Notes: generated from the letters alone by a model not told the origin. A DNA stretch of 64,000 nucleotides from Denitrificimonas caeni (GCF_905120345.1 NZ_CAJHOA010000002.1:353773-417772), one strand, 5' to 3'; counted from the stretch's first letter, positions 38,732 to 48,576 are shown. Program-made: numbers and translations.

Positions 38732-39144
38732 GGTCTCCAAGATTTCATGAACGAGGTGCCCGCCCAGCAACAGGCTTCCGGGCAGTGCGCTCGCCACATT
38801 TCCTGTCTCGGCAAGACAAGGAGTGTGTCAAAACCGAGGGCGAGACGCGTAATATAAATTCAGCGTGCTATTTTGACTGTTGCCCGCGATCAGCGCTAGC
38901 CCCTAACCTACACTATTAGAAAAAAACAGCGTAATAAGCGACTCAATAAGCAACAATTAAACCAGCAAAGCATAATGTTTTATAGTGTACGCGGCACAGA
39001 GGCACAATTCATTTTTTTATTAGTCACCGATAGAATATTTAAATGGGCAAGGATTGCTAGCTCTTTTGCAGCACTGACCAGCGAAACACTTGCCTAAGTA
39101 TGCCGAGCGTGCAAGGCTTACACACACATTAAAAGGAGTGGGTT
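38732..39144. other. Divergent regulatory region between glnA and the DUF4124 pair
   Basis: This gap of about 410 bases must hold the promoters of glnA (minus) and of the DUF4124 genes (plus). The right half is AT-rich (about 38910-39050). I looked for a sigma-54 -24/-12 element (GG...GC spacing) on both strands and found no convincing one. No gene or RNA is visible. Confidence 0.45.
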
Positions 39145-39708
39145 ATGCGCCTTGTCTTGGCTACAATCATGCTCGCTGCAGCATTACCTGTTACTGCACA
39201 GATTTATCAATATACCGACGCGAAAGGCAACCTTGTTTACACTGACCGGCCGCCACTCGGCGCCGATGCCAATAGTGTTGAGCTGCAGACGATTAATAGC
39301 CTGCCCTCCTCAACCAATCGAGCAACAAACGGACAATCTGATACCGACAACAGTGATGCATCAGATCAAGCAGGGCCTTACAGCCAATTACAGCTCATAG
39401 GGTTGCCTGACGCCGAAGCGTTGCGTGCCAACAACGGTAACTTTACCGTCCAGGTTACAATCATCCCAGACCTTGTCAGTCCACATCGTTTACAACTGTT
39501 GGTTGACGGCCAAGCCTACGGTACGGCGAGTGCCGCGACCAGCATACAGGTGACAAACCTTGCACGTGGCGAGCATCGTCTTGCAGTTCAGGTATTAGCC
39601 GGTGAGCAAGTACTGCAACGCAGTGATGAACAAACCTTAAGCGTGCAACGTGTACATACCGGTAGCCCGGCATTCCAACCTAAACCTTCACCGCGCCCTA
39701 AACTATGA
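39145..39708 (+). CDS. DUF4124 exported protein, first of a tandem pair
   Basis: A 187-residue exported protein: signal peptide MRLVLATIMLAAALPVTA, then a DUF4124 domain IYQYTDAKGNLVYTDRPPLGA (about residues 20-40), and a C-terminal Ig-like part with LRANNGNFTVQVTIIP and LQLLVDGQAYG. Its role is unknown. AAAGGAG precedes the ATG. It overlaps the next, related gene by 4 bases (ATGA), and the two share the domain order DUF4124 then Ig-like, so they arose by duplication. DUF4124 genes beside glnA are common in Pseudomonas. Confidence 0.85.
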   Translation: MRLVLATIMLAAALPVTAQIYQYTDAKGNLVYTDRPPLGADANSVELQTINSLPSSTNRATNGQSDTDNSDASDQAGPYSQLQLIGLPDAEALRANNGNFTVQVTIIPDLVSPHRLQLLVDGQAYGTASAATSIQVTNLARGEHRLAVQVLAGEQVLQRSDEQTLSVQRVHTGSPAFQPKPSPRPKL

Positions 39709-40307
39709 AACTGAGCGCTCTATTCGGTGTACTTTTACTCTGTGTGGCGCCGCTCACCTCAGCCGCTATTTATACCTATATCGATGCGAATGGAGCGCGG
39801 GTGTTTACCGATCAACCGCCCAAACATCAACGTACCGAAACACTTAATCTTAAGCCCACAAATCAAGTCCCCGCTCCCCCAGTGATAACAGCGCCGCCGG
39901 TCTATCAAGAATCTCTTGAGCCGCTGCCAGTGCAGTATCAGTTATTACGCATTTTGGTACCCGAACCCAATGCTACAATTCGCGCAAATAATCGACAACT
40001 GATTGTCACAGTTAACAGCGAACCAGCGTTACTTGAAGGACATCATTACCGTTTACTGCTAGATGGTGAAGCTGTCGGCGAGCCGACGCGCAGCCCAGTT
40101 TTCCCTCTTAAAGATCTCAATCGTGGCACCCATCTACTGGCTGTAGAAATCATCAACCAGCAAGGAGCGGTGCTCGAACGCACGCCTGCACAACCTTTTC
40201 ACTTACGCCAAATCACTTTAAACGATAAGCGTCGAGTGAATCCATGCGAGAAAAACGACTACGGAGTGCGGCCCGAGTGCCCGTTAAAAGATAAGCCTAA
40301 AAAATAA
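39705..40307 (+). CDS. DUF4124 exported protein, second of a tandem pair
   Basis: A 200-residue paralogue of the preceding gene. The signal peptide MKLSALFGVLLLCVAPLTSA is followed by IYTYIDANGARVFTDQPPKH, a Pro-rich linker at about 56-75 and an Ig-like C-terminus with IRANNRQLIVTVNSEP, YRLLLDGEAVGEP and LNRGTHLLAVEIIN that aligns with the first protein. It is translationally coupled to it. The two probably act in the same envelope process, possibly as a heteromer, which is inference. Confidence 0.85.
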   Translation: MKLSALFGVLLLCVAPLTSAAIYTYIDANGARVFTDQPPKHQRTETLNLKPTNQVPAPPVITAPPVYQESLEPLPVQYQLLRILVPEPNATIRANNRQLIVTVNSEPALLEGHHYRLLLDGEAVGEPTRSPVFPLKDLNRGTHLLAVEIINQQGAVLERTPAQPFHLRQITLNDKRRVNPCEKNDYGVRPECPLKDKPKK

Positions 40308-40435
40308 GCGTAGCGTGTAGCGCCATACCATCCTAACCGATCGACTAAGAACCTATGCACCGTCAACAATGGCTTTTTGTTTGCGGCGCCACACGCAACC
40401 TTGCTAAGGTGCGCGACATTTTAAAGAGTAATCCT

Positions 40436-41206
40436 ATGCACGATCAGCACTTTGATGAGCTTGCCATTCGTTTTGCGCAAAAAATTTACGGTAGCAATAA
40501 AGGCGCGATTCGTTTAGCGGTGCTGCAAGCCGACCTTAATGAGGTTTTACCGCAGCGTCCATTGCGCGTTTTAGATATTGGCGCAGGCTTAGGCCATATG
40601 TCGCTGTGGCTGGCTGAACAAGGTCATCACGTCACTTTAGTAGAACCGGCGTTAGCCATGCTGGAAACAGCACAGCAACGTTTTGCTAACGCACAATGCC
40701 CTGCGACCTTTATTCATGCGGACTGGCAAAGTTTTGCCCAGCAAGAACACCGTCCTTATGATCTAGTGCTGTGTCATGCAGTACTGGAATGGCTCGCCGA
40801 GCCCAGCGCTATTTTAGCGGCACTACATCGACTCACCACCGCTGACGGTTGGCTATCGTTGGCGTTTTACAACAAAGATGGCCTGATCTTACAGAACCTG
40901 ATCAAGGGCAATTTACGTAAACTCAGCCAACAACGCTTTACCGGTGATGCCGGTGGCCTGACCCCGCAACAACCGCTCGATCCACGTGAGTTAGCTGCTC
41001 AAGTGGCGCCTCTCTGGCAGATCCAACAGCGTAGCGGTATTCGTGTCTTTCACGATTATATGCCGCCACAGTTTCGCCAGAAAATCGCAGCAGAAGAGTT
41101 GATTAGCACCGAACTGAGCTATCGCCGTCATCCCGCCTTATCAGGTTTAGGACGCTATCTGCATTGGCTTTGCCAGCCGCGCACGATCACAGTAGACTCA
41201 TTATGA
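40436..41206 (+). CDS. cmoM: tRNA 5-carboxymethoxyuridine methyltransferase
   Basis: A 256-residue SAM-dependent class I methyltransferase. It has HFDELAIRFAQKIYGSNKGAIR at the start, SAM motif I VLDIGAGLGHMSLWLA at about 46-61, the acidic VTLVEP strand and DLVLCHAVLEWLAEP. The N-terminal FAQKIYGSNKG is the signature of CmoM (SmtA), which methylates cmo5U to mcmo5U at the tRNA wobble base. I start at 40436 (MHDQHFDEL); an earlier in-frame ATG adds 27 unconserved residues. It is followed after 23 bases by a lipoprotein gene. Confidence 0.88.
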   Translation: MHDQHFDELAIRFAQKIYGSNKGAIRLAVLQADLNEVLPQRPLRVLDIGAGLGHMSLWLAEQGHHVTLVEPALAMLETAQQRFANAQCPATFIHADWQSFAQQEHRPYDLVLCHAVLEWLAEPSAILAALHRLTTADGWLSLAFYNKDGLILQNLIKGNLRKLSQQRFTGDAGGLTPQQPLDPRELAAQVAPLWQIQQRSGIRVFHDYMPPQFRQKIAAEELISTELSYRRHPALSGLGRYLHWLCQPRTITVDSL

Positions 41207-41229
41207 CTCAGTCTCCTAGGAGGCACATG

Positions 41230-41853
41230 ATGCTTCGTTATCTACTACCCAGTGCTGCAGCGCTACTATTAGTCGGCTGCCAAGCAAGCAATCCTTACCC
41301 CGGCGAAAGCCTGCCGTTACCACCGGCACCGGCGGCTGCCGCAACACATTTTGATGCCAGCGCTTACCCTGCCAAGATCAATAATAAAGCCTACAACTAC
41401 TGGTGCTGGCACAATCAATACGCCATTCCAGCGCCAATCGCCAGTACTGATAATGTTGCCCAGCGTATTTTAGCTGAGCAACTGGAACAACATGGTTTGC
41501 GCCCAGCAGCTTCTGCCGAACAGTGCCAACTGCACGTGCAGCTCACGAGCAGACAGCGCCAGCATGAACGTCGCGAATATGATGATTTCCCATCAGCGAA
41601 CTATGGCTACGGCTTCGGACATGGCGACCCGTATTATGATCGTCATCGCTACTCTGGGATTGGCGTTAATATTCCGTTGCGATCGCGCAGCTACACTGAG
41701 TACTATCAGCAGCTGACTCTTTCCTTCTCTGATGCACAAACACAGCAGTCGGTATGGCGTACGCAAAGCACCGTTAGCAGCGATCAACAAGGGCAAACCA
41801 GTGAAGAGGCGCTGCGCAAAGCGATTGAGGCAATGCTAAGCAGCTACCGCTGA
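41230..41853 (+). CDS. DUF4136 lipoprotein
   Basis: A 207-residue lipoprotein: MLRYLLPSAAALLLVGC with the lipobox LVGC, then a DUF4136-like domain with YNYWCWH, a Tyr/Gly-rich loop (NYGYGFGHGDPYYDRHRY, about 125-142) and the terminal SEEALRKAIEAMLSSY typical of DUF4136 proteins. The role is unknown and the location is probably the outer membrane. I choose the ATG at 41230, 6 bases after AGGAGG; the ATG at 41227 is only 3 bases from it. Confidence 0.8.
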   Translation: MLRYLLPSAAALLLVGCQASNPYPGESLPLPPAPAAAATHFDASAYPAKINNKAYNYWCWHNQYAIPAPIASTDNVAQRILAEQLEQHGLRPAASAEQCQLHVQLTSRQRQHERREYDDFPSANYGYGFGHGDPYYDRHRYSGIGVNIPLRSRSYTEYYQQLTLSFSDAQTQQSVWRTQSTVSSDQQGQTSEEALRKAIEAMLSSYR

Positions 41854-41875
41854 CAGGTAGCTGCAACACAGATAA

Positions 41876-41897
41876 CGCTGAGCAGAGCTGCTCAGCG
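41876..41897. terminator. Hairpin between convergent genes
   Basis: CGCTGAGCAG and CTGCTCAGCG form a perfect 10-bp stem with a two-base spacer between the DUF4136 lipoprotein gene and the convergent universal stress gene. A U-run is missing on both strands. Confidence 0.5.
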
Positions 41898-41903
41898 CAG
41901 GCA

Positions 41904-42713
41904 TTACTTCACCACCAACACATCACAAGGGGGGTGTTCTAAAAAGTGTTGCGCCAAACTGCCGAGCAAGGCATCGGCCAAAACACCACGCCCATGCTTA
42001 CCAATAGCCAAAATCTGCGGTTGTTGTTCAGTAATCACTTGCGCCAAACAATTATGCAGCTCACCTTGGCGTAGCTCATGACTGATCTGCGGGCCACGCT
42101 CGGGTAATTTGGCTCGCTCATCCATCACCAACTGATCAAACAAAGACGTCTGCCATGATATCTCTGAGTCACTGTCAAAACCATGCACTTCCGCCATTTC
42201 CAGCACATGCAAGGCATGGATAGATGCGCTATGAGGCAATAACTTAAACACATGGTGCAGCGCATGGCAGGCACACAAAGAAAAATCCAAGGGCACCAGC
42301 GCTCGTTGATAAGAGCTGACATTCGCTTCAATCGCCAACAACACAGGGACGGCGCTACGCTGTAAAACGCGCTCTAGCGTGGTACCAGAAAAGTACTCAG
42401 GCGAATCCTGGTGATGATCTCCCATCACCATAAAATCAACGCTGTGGGCTTTTTGCGCGGCAACAATCGTCTGTGCTGGGCGGCCCATTTTAATCAAAAC
42501 TTGCGCATTCCCCGCATCACAATCCTGCAATTGCTGAGACAGCAAAGCATCCGCTGCTAGCATCTGTTTTTCTAACACGGCCATCGGTAAGTGATCTTCT
42601 AAAACATAGATCACACTCAATCGTGCCTGATGCTGCTGGGCCAGCTGCACGCCTCGGCGCAAAGCAATCTGCGCGTTATCACTGAGGTCATGGGCAACCA
42701 TAATATGCTGCAT
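41904..42713 (-). CDS. Tandem universal stress protein
   Basis: A 269-residue protein with two UspA domains. The first (about 1-140) is MQHIMVAHDLSDNAQ... VDFMVMGDHHQ and the second (about 148-269) is RALVPLDFSLCACHALHH... ILAIGKHGRGVLADALLGSLAQHFLEHPPCDVLVV. The second has the G-x2-G-x9-G(S/T) ATP-binding pattern; in the first it is weaker. Such proteins help in starvation and anaerobic survival in Pseudomonas. I start at 42713 (MQHIMVAHD) behind AAGGA. The gene is 69 bases beyond metY on the same strand. Confidence 0.87.
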   Translation of the reverse strand: MQHIMVAHDLSDNAQIALRRGVQLAQQHQARLSVIYVLEDHLPMAVLEKQMLAADALLSQQLQDCDAGNAQVLIKMGRPAQTIVAAQKAHSVDFMVMGDHHQDSPEYFSGTTLERVLQRSAVPVLLAIEANVSSYQRALVPLDFSLCACHALHHVFKLLPHSASIHALHVLEMAEVHGFDSDSEISWQTSLFDQLVMDERAKLPERGPQISHELRQGELHNCLAQVITEQQPQILAIGKHGRGVLADALLGSLAQHFLEHPPCDVLVVK

Positions 42714-42782
42714 AAATGTGCATTCCTTTTTGACAATCAAAAGAGGCGCGCAAACGGCACACTCGTTTGCGCGCAAGGACCG

Positions 42783-44057
42783 TTACTCAGAGGCTTTTAG
42801 CGCTTGAGTTAAGTCGGCTAAAATATCATCGATGTGCTCAATACCAATCGACAAGCGAATCAGGTCGAGACTCACACCGGCCTTGGTCATTTCTTCTTCA
42901 GTCAATTGACGATGGGTAGTGGTCGCGGGGTGACACGCCAATGATTTAGCATCACCAATATTCACCAAACGGTAGAACATCTGCAACGCATCAATAAACT
43001 TAGCACCAGCCGCTTGGCCGCCGTGAATACCAAAGCATAAAATTGAAGACGGCTTACCGCCCATGTATTTTTGCGCCAAAGCGTGATCAGGGTGGTTTGG
43101 CAGACCGGCATACTGCACCCATGCCACTTGCGGGTGAGCCTCTAAGAACTCAGCAACTTTTTGCGCATTTTCACAGTGACGCTCCATCCGCAGCGACAGT
43201 GTCTCCATGCCCTGCATAATTAAAAACGCATTAAAGGGTGATAGCGCCGCCCCCATATTACGCAATGGCACCACACGGCAACGGGCAATAAAGGCCGCAG
43301 CGCCGAAGTCTTTGGTGTAAACAACACCGTGGTAAGACACATCTGGCGTGTTTAATAGAGGGAAGCGCTCTTTGTGCTCAGCCCAAGGGAATTTACCTGA
43401 GTCAACAATAGCACCAGCAATGGTTGTACCGTGGCCACCCATATACTTAGTCAGCGCGTGAATAACGATATCGGCACCGTAGTCAATCGGACGACACAGC
43501 ACAGGGGTCGCAACCGTATTATCAACAATCAACGGCACACCATGACGATGGGCAATATCAGCTAAGGCTTGGATGTCAACGATATTACCCGCTGGGTTAC
43601 CAATACTTTCACAGAAAACGCCTTTCGTTTTGTCATCAATCATTGCTTCCAATGCCGCCAGATCATCGTGCGGTGCGAAGCGTACTTCTAAACCTTGGCG
43701 TGGCAAAGTATGGGCAAATAAGTTGTACGTACCACCATACAACTTGGCCACGGAAACGATATTATCGCCCACTTCAGCAATCGTCTGAATAGTTGCGGTA
43801 ATCGCCGCCATACCCGATGCCATCGCTAACGCAGCGACCCCACCTTCTAAAGCAGCAACACGCTTTTCTAAAATATCGTTAGTTGGATTGGTGATACGCG
43901 TATAAATATTACCGGGTACTTTTAGATCAAATAAATCAGCACCGTGCTGAGTATCATCAAACGTATATGAAGTCGTTTGATAAATAGGCACAGCAGCCGA
44001 CTTGGTAGTTGGGTCAGAACTGTAGCCAACATGGATCGCAATCGTTTCTGGTTTCAT
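42783..44057 (-). CDS. metY: O-acetylhomoserine sulfhydrylase
   Basis: A 424-residue fold-type I PLP enzyme of the Cys/Met-metabolism class. It makes homocysteine from O-acetylhomoserine and sulfide in direct sulfhydrylation. Signatures are TTSYTFDDTQHGADLFDLKVPGNIYTRITNPT, ASGMAAIT, the PLP Asp in VPLIVDNTVATPVLCRP, the Schiff-base Lys in VIHALTKYMGGHGT and SLACHPATTTHRQL. The GNIYTRI and FAAD-like pattern marks MetY and not MetZ. I start at the ATG at 44057; a GTG just before it is possible. Confidence 0.92.
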   Translation of the reverse strand: MKPETIAIHVGYSSDPTTKSAAVPIYQTTSYTFDDTQHGADLFDLKVPGNIYTRITNPTNDILEKRVAALEGGVAALAMASGMAAITATIQTIAEVGDNIVSVAKLYGGTYNLFAHTLPRQGLEVRFAPHDDLAALEAMIDDKTKGVFCESIGNPAGNIVDIQALADIAHRHGVPLIVDNTVATPVLCRPIDYGADIVIHALTKYMGGHGTTIAGAIVDSGKFPWAEHKERFPLLNTPDVSYHGVVYTKDFGAAAFIARCRVVPLRNMGAALSPFNAFLIMQGMETLSLRMERHCENAQKVAEFLEAHPQVAWVQYAGLPNHPDHALAQKYMGGKPSSILCFGIHGGQAAGAKFIDALQMFYRLVNIGDAKSLACHPATTTHRQLTEEEMTKAGVSLDLIRLSIGIEHIDDILADLTQALKASE

Positions 44058-44203
44058 CACTAATACTCAAGACTGATTTAAAATAGTGGTACAAAGCATG
44101 CCCAGCCAACACGCTAGGGTCAAGCAGTGCACCGATAGATGTCTTCTAAATTAAGATAGAGGCACACTATGAATTCTTACAACAACATCCTTAGAGTGCG
44201 AAC

Positions 44204-44977
44204 ATGACTTGGCGCTATATTATCAAGCAACTGGCCTTTCCACCCAGTAGCCTCTTATTACTACTGCTGTGTGCGTTCTTTTTACGTAAACGCTGGCCAA
44301 AATTAGCCCTAGCAAGTTTTATTATCAGCATCAGTACGTTTTATATAATAAGTTTGCCGATTACTGTTGAGTATGCCGCGCGCGCATTGGAAACGGAAGC
44401 AGCGCTGCCATACCAACAATGGTCAACCTTACAGCAGCACGCCGATGCCATTGTTGTGCTCGGCGGCGGTCGTGAAGTCAACGATCCCGCTTGGCAGAGC
44501 GACCAACCGTCATTGATGGCCATGCAACGCCTGCGTTATGCCGCTCGTTTAGCCAAAGCTTCACAGTTGCCGGTATTGCTCTCTGGTGGCTTACATTACG
44601 GTCATCCGCCCAGTGAAGCGCAGATTATGGCGGATAGTTTGCAGCAAGATTTTGCTGTTACGGCGCGCTGGCTGGAAGGTGAAAGCCGCACCACTTGGGA
44701 AAACGCGCAATACACCGCGCAAATGCTCCAAGCCGAAGGTATTAAACGTGTGGTATTAGTGACTGATGCTTGGCATATGCCGCGCTCGCGCTGGAGTTAC
44801 GAGCAGTTTGGTTTTGAAGTGGTTAGTGCACCTGTTGGCTTTTTAAGTGGAGCCAACGAGCGCCCACTCAACGGCTGGATGCCAGAAAGTAAAGCAATGT
44901 GGCACAACACAGCCTTACTTAACGAGGCCATTGGCGCCCTGCTGTACCGATTAAGTTATAGCGTCCAGCAGCCCTAA
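44204..44977 (+). CDS. YdcF/ElyC-family (DUF218) membrane protein
   Basis: A 257-residue protein with two N-terminal transmembrane segments (about 12-27 and 34-52) and a periplasmic DUF218 domain: DAIVVLGGGRE, QRLRYAARLAKASQLPVLLSGG, SEAQIMADSL, LEGESRTTWENA and RVVLVTDAWHMPRSRWSYEQFGFEVV. It belongs with ElyC/SanA/YdcF proteins. The E. coli relatives act in envelope integrity and lipid-carrier metabolism. The exact role here is not known. Confidence 0.85.
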   Translation: MTWRYIIKQLAFPPSSLLLLLLCAFFLRKRWPKLALASFIISISTFYIISLPITVEYAARALETEAALPYQQWSTLQQHADAIVVLGGGREVNDPAWQSDQPSLMAMQRLRYAARLAKASQLPVLLSGGLHYGHPPSEAQIMADSLQQDFAVTARWLEGESRTTWENAQYTAQMLQAEGIKRVVLVTDAWHMPRSRWSYEQFGFEVVSAPVGFLSGANERPLNGWMPESKAMWHNTALLNEAIGALLYRLSYSVQQP

Positions 44978-45354
44978 AGCATAAATAAAGTACTGCAGCG
45001 ACACCTGTGCAAATAAACCACCACAGCCCCTGTAACAGCGGCCATGTCTATTTAGACAGGTCGCCTTGAGCCGATTTCAGCAGCCCTACCCCTAGGTCAT
45101 ATCCGCGATAGCCCTCGAGCAAACTTTCGCATAATGCAGCATCGCATTTCTTGTTAGCGCCCTCTCATTTAAAGCAAAAACAGTCATTTTTAAACAATAA
45201 AACGCATTCAGCAGCGCCCGTAACCCTGAGGCCTGCCAGATCATCGCGTCCGTAACATATTCTTGATTTAAATTAAGAAATATATATTTAGCTGATTGAG
45301 CGAGTAGTAAAAAACCTTTCGTCTGCTAACGTCGATCAAGGTATGAGTATTTGC

Positions 45355-45368
45355 CTGATTTTTGTCAA
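45355..45368. promoter_or_regulatory. Candidate Anr/FNR box
   Basis: CTGAT-TTTT-GTCAA fits the FNR/Anr dyad TTGAT-N4-ATCAA at 8 of 10 fixed positions. It lies 132 bases upstream of the fdnG start, which fits oxygen-sensitive control of formate oxidation. The spacing to a promoter is uncertain. Confidence 0.4.
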
Positions 45369-45377
45369 TACATACTC

Positions 45378-45410
45378 GGCCCACCGCCATTGTGCGGTTG
45401 GCCTATTTTT
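45378..45410 (+). terminator. Terminator-like hairpin in the fdnG leader
   Basis: GGCC-C-ACCGC, loop CATTGT, GCGGT-T-GGCC followed by TATTTTT. The stem and U-run look like an intrinsic terminator, yet no gene ends here. It may end an unannotated small RNA or attenuate the operon. Confidence 0.55.
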
Positions 45411-45499
45411 CCGGTTTGCTTGCGGTTGTTTGTCGGCCAGTTGCTTAATTAAAAAGCGCCAGTTGCAATCGTTCCGAAGCATAAGAGGAGGTGATCACG

Positions 45500-48400
45500 A
45501 TGGATATTAACCGTCGGGAGTTTTTCAAGTTTTGCGGAGTGGGAATAGCCGCATCCAGTCTTGCCGCGCTCGGTATGGCACCAGAACCGGCATTTGCCGA
45601 ATCTGCTCGCCATTTCAAGCTAGCCAACACTAAAGAGTCGCGTAACACCTGTCCCTACTGCTCGGTGGGCTGCGGTCTCATTATGTATAGTCGCGGCAGC
45701 GGTGGAAAAAACGTCAGCCAGGAGATCTTTCACATTGAAGGTGACGCTGACCACCCCGTTAACCGTGGCACCTTGTGTCCAAAGGGCGCAGGTTTGATTG
45801 ACTTTATTCGCAGCCCCAACCGCCTGCAATATCCGCAAGTGCGCGAAGCAGGCAGCAACGAGTGGAAACGTCTCAGTTGGGACGATGCCCTGACCCGTAT
45901 TACGCGCTTAATGAAAGATGATCGTGATGCCAACTTCATTGAAAAAAATGACGCTGGGCAAACCGTCAACCGTTGGTTGACCACAGGTTTCCTAGCCGCG
46001 TCAGCGGCATCCAGCGAAGCCGGTTATATGACGCACAAAGTGGTACGTTCGCTGGGTATTCTGGGTTTCGACAACCAGGCGCGCGTTTGACACGGTCCGA
46101 CGGTGGCAGGTCTTGCCCCGACGTTTGGCCGTGGAGCCATGACCAATCACTGGAGCGACATCAAGAACGCCAATCTGGTGTTAGTGATGGGCGGCAATGC
46201 CGCAGAAGCGCACCCGTGCGGTTTTAAGTGGGTCACTGAAGCCAAAGCGCATAACCAAGCCAAGCTATTGGTGGTTGATCCGCGCTTTACTCGCACCGCC
46301 TCCTTGGCCGATGTCTACGCGCCGATTCGTACCGGCACGGATATCGCTTTCTTGGGTGGTTTGATTCGTTATTTACTGGAAACCGATCAGATTCAGCACG
46401 AATACGTGCGTAACTACACCGACATGCCGTTTATCGTAAAGGAAAACTTTTCTTTTGCAGATGGTTTATTCAACGGTTATGACGCGGATTCGCGCAGCTA
46501 TCCGGACAAGAGCGACTGGGACTACGAACTTGACGAAAACGGTCATGCCAAGATCGATATGACCCTCAAGCATCCACGTTGTGTCTATCAACTGCTGAAA
46601 AAACACTACAGTCGTTATACGCCAGAAATGGTCAGTGGTATCTGCGGTACACCGCTCAAGCGCATGATGCAAATATGGGATCATATTGCTGAGACTGCAG
46701 TGCCTGGCAAGACCATGACCATCCTCTATGCGCTAGGCTGGACTCAACACTCGGTTGGCTCGCAGATGATTCGTGCCGGTGCCATGCTGCAACTGCTGCT
46801 GGGCAATATCGGTATGCCAGGCGGCGGTGTGAACGCCCTGCGCGGCCACTCCAATATTCAGGGTTTGACCGATTTAGGCTTGCTCTCCAATCTGCTGCCG
46901 GGCTATCTAACTCTGCCGCGTGATAACGAACAGGATTACGATGCCTATATTGCCAAGCGCGCTCCTCAAGCACTGCGCCCTGGACAAATGTCGTATTGGC
47001 AACACTATGGTCGCTTCCATGTCAGTCTGATGAAGGCATGGTACGGCGATGCAGTCACCGAAGAAAATAACTGGGGATACGACTGGCTACCCAAACTCGA
47101 TGAGCCAATGTATGACGTGTTGAAATACTTCGACATGATGTACGAAGGCAAGGTCAACGGTTACTTCTGTCAAGGTTTCAACCCGATTGCCGCGTTCCCC
47201 AACAAGGCCAAGGTTGGCGCAGGATTGGCGCGACTAAAATACCTGGTCATCATGGACCCACTGGTCACCGAAACCTCAGAGTTTTGGAAACATGTCGATG
47301 AATACAACGATGTCGATACTGCCAGCATTCAAACCACGGTGTTCCGCTTGCCGACCACCTGCTTCGCTGAAGAAGACGGCTCACTGGTCAACAGCAGTCG
47401 TTGGTTGCAGTGGCACTGGAAAGGCGGCGAACCACCGGGCGAAGCACGCACTGACGTCGCTATTATGGGCGGTTTATTCCATCGTCTGCGCGCCCTTTAT
47501 AAGAGCGAAGGTGGAGCCTTCCCAGATCCGATTATGAATCTGGATTGGTCGTATCTGCGTCCCGATGAACCCGCACCAGAGGAAATTGCCAAAGAGTACA
47601 ACGGCAAAGCGCTGGTCGACCTCAAAGACCCTAAAACAGGAGAGTTACTCCTGCGTGCCGGGCAGCAACTGGCAGGATTTAGCCAGCTACGCGATGACGG
47701 TAGCACCTCCAGTGGTTGCTGGTTATTCTGCGGCTCTTGGACGGAAGCAGGTAACCAGATGGCGCGGCGCGACAACTCTGACCCTTATGATATGGGACAG
47801 ACCTTGGGCTGGGCTTGGTCTTGGCCGGCTAACCGTCGCATCCTTTACAACCGTGCCTCGGCGGACCCATCAGGCAAGCCTTGGAACGATAAAGACAAGC
47901 GTTTGGTATGGTGGGATGGCAGCAAGTGGACCGGTACCGATGTCCCCGACTTTGCGGTGACCTCAGCACCGGAAGACAAAATGAACCCGTTTATCATGAA
48001 CCCAGAAGGCGTGGCGCGTTTCTTCGCTCGTGGCAACATGGCCGAAGGTCCGTTCCCCGAGCACTATGAACCGTTTGAGACGCCCATCAGTCGCAACCCG
48101 CTGCACCCAGACTCCCCGGGCGTGACCAGTAACCCAGCGGCACGTGTTTTCCGTAACGATATGCAGGTATTTGGCACCGCCGATGAATTTCCGTATGCGG
48201 CGACAACGTATCGACTCACGGAGCACTTTCACTTCTGGACCAAGCACAGCCGGATCAACGCGATCATGCAGCCACAACAGTTTGTCGAACTCGGCGCGGT
48301 AATGGCTGGCGAACTGGGCATTAAGGCCGGTGATCGGGTACGGGTGTCATCCAACCGTGGCTATATCGAAGCAGTAGCGGTGGTGACCAAGCGTCTCAGG

Positions 48401-48574
48401 CCGCTGATGGTGGATGGTAAGATCGTGCATCACGTCGGTATTCCGCTGCACTGGGGATTTGTCGGGGTGGCCAAGAACGGCTACCTGACTAACACGCTGA
48501 CGCCTTTTGTCGGCGACGGCAATACCCATACACCGGAATACAAATCCTTCCTAGTTAACGTGGAGAGGGTGTAA
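45500..48574 (+). CDS. fdnG: Formate dehydrogenase alpha subunit, selenoprotein
   Basis: A 1024-residue molybdopterin oxidoreductase that oxidises formate to CO2 on the periplasmic side. The in-frame TGA at 46088-46090 encodes selenocysteine 197 in [25 protein letters not shown], the active-site context of FdnG/FdoG. The reading frame is open on both sides and all selenocysteine genes are next to it. The Tat signal is [11 protein letters not shown] (R5-R6). The first [4Fe-4S] site is [16 protein letters not shown] start at the ATG at 45500, ideally spaced from AGGAGGTG; the upstream GTG overlaps that site. Annotation pipelines would split this gene at the TGA. Confidence 0.97.
46088..46127 (+). 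promoter_or_regulatory. Bacterial SECIS element in fdnG
   Basis: Directly after the TGA, GGCA-GGTCT-TGCC (46105-46117) forms a hairpin whose GGTCT loop, about 18 bases from the TGA, matches the SelB-binding apical loop of E. coli fdhF/fdnG. It directs selenocysteine insertion. Confidence 0.85.
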
Positions 48575-48576
48575 TC

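Larger units (their letters stand above)
44978..45499. other. 522-base leader/promoter region of the formate dehydrogenase operon
   Basis: No protein gene is visible. The region holds an AT-rich tract at 45260-45310, a possible Anr/FNR site at 45355-45368, a terminator-like hairpin at 45378-45410 and, at its end, the unusually strong ribosome site AGAGGAGGTGATC at 45485-45497 just before the fdnG ATG. Confidence 0.55.

Noticed and set aside
38732-39144. Sigma-54 promoter upstream of glnA
   Set aside because: No GG/GC pair with correct spacing on either strand was found. Candidate GGCAC-like strings at about 38990-39005 have the wrong spacing.
46088-46090. In-frame TGA in the formate dehydrogenase gene read as a nonsense mutation
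   Set aside because: The codon lies exactly at the selenocysteine position, the frame continues with full family similarity, a SECIS hairpin follows and selA, selB and tRNA-Sec are adjacent.
46656-46973. Minus-strand frame inside fdnG, and similar frames in selB and gdhA
   Set aside because: They are shadows of well-supported genes on the plus or opposite strand.
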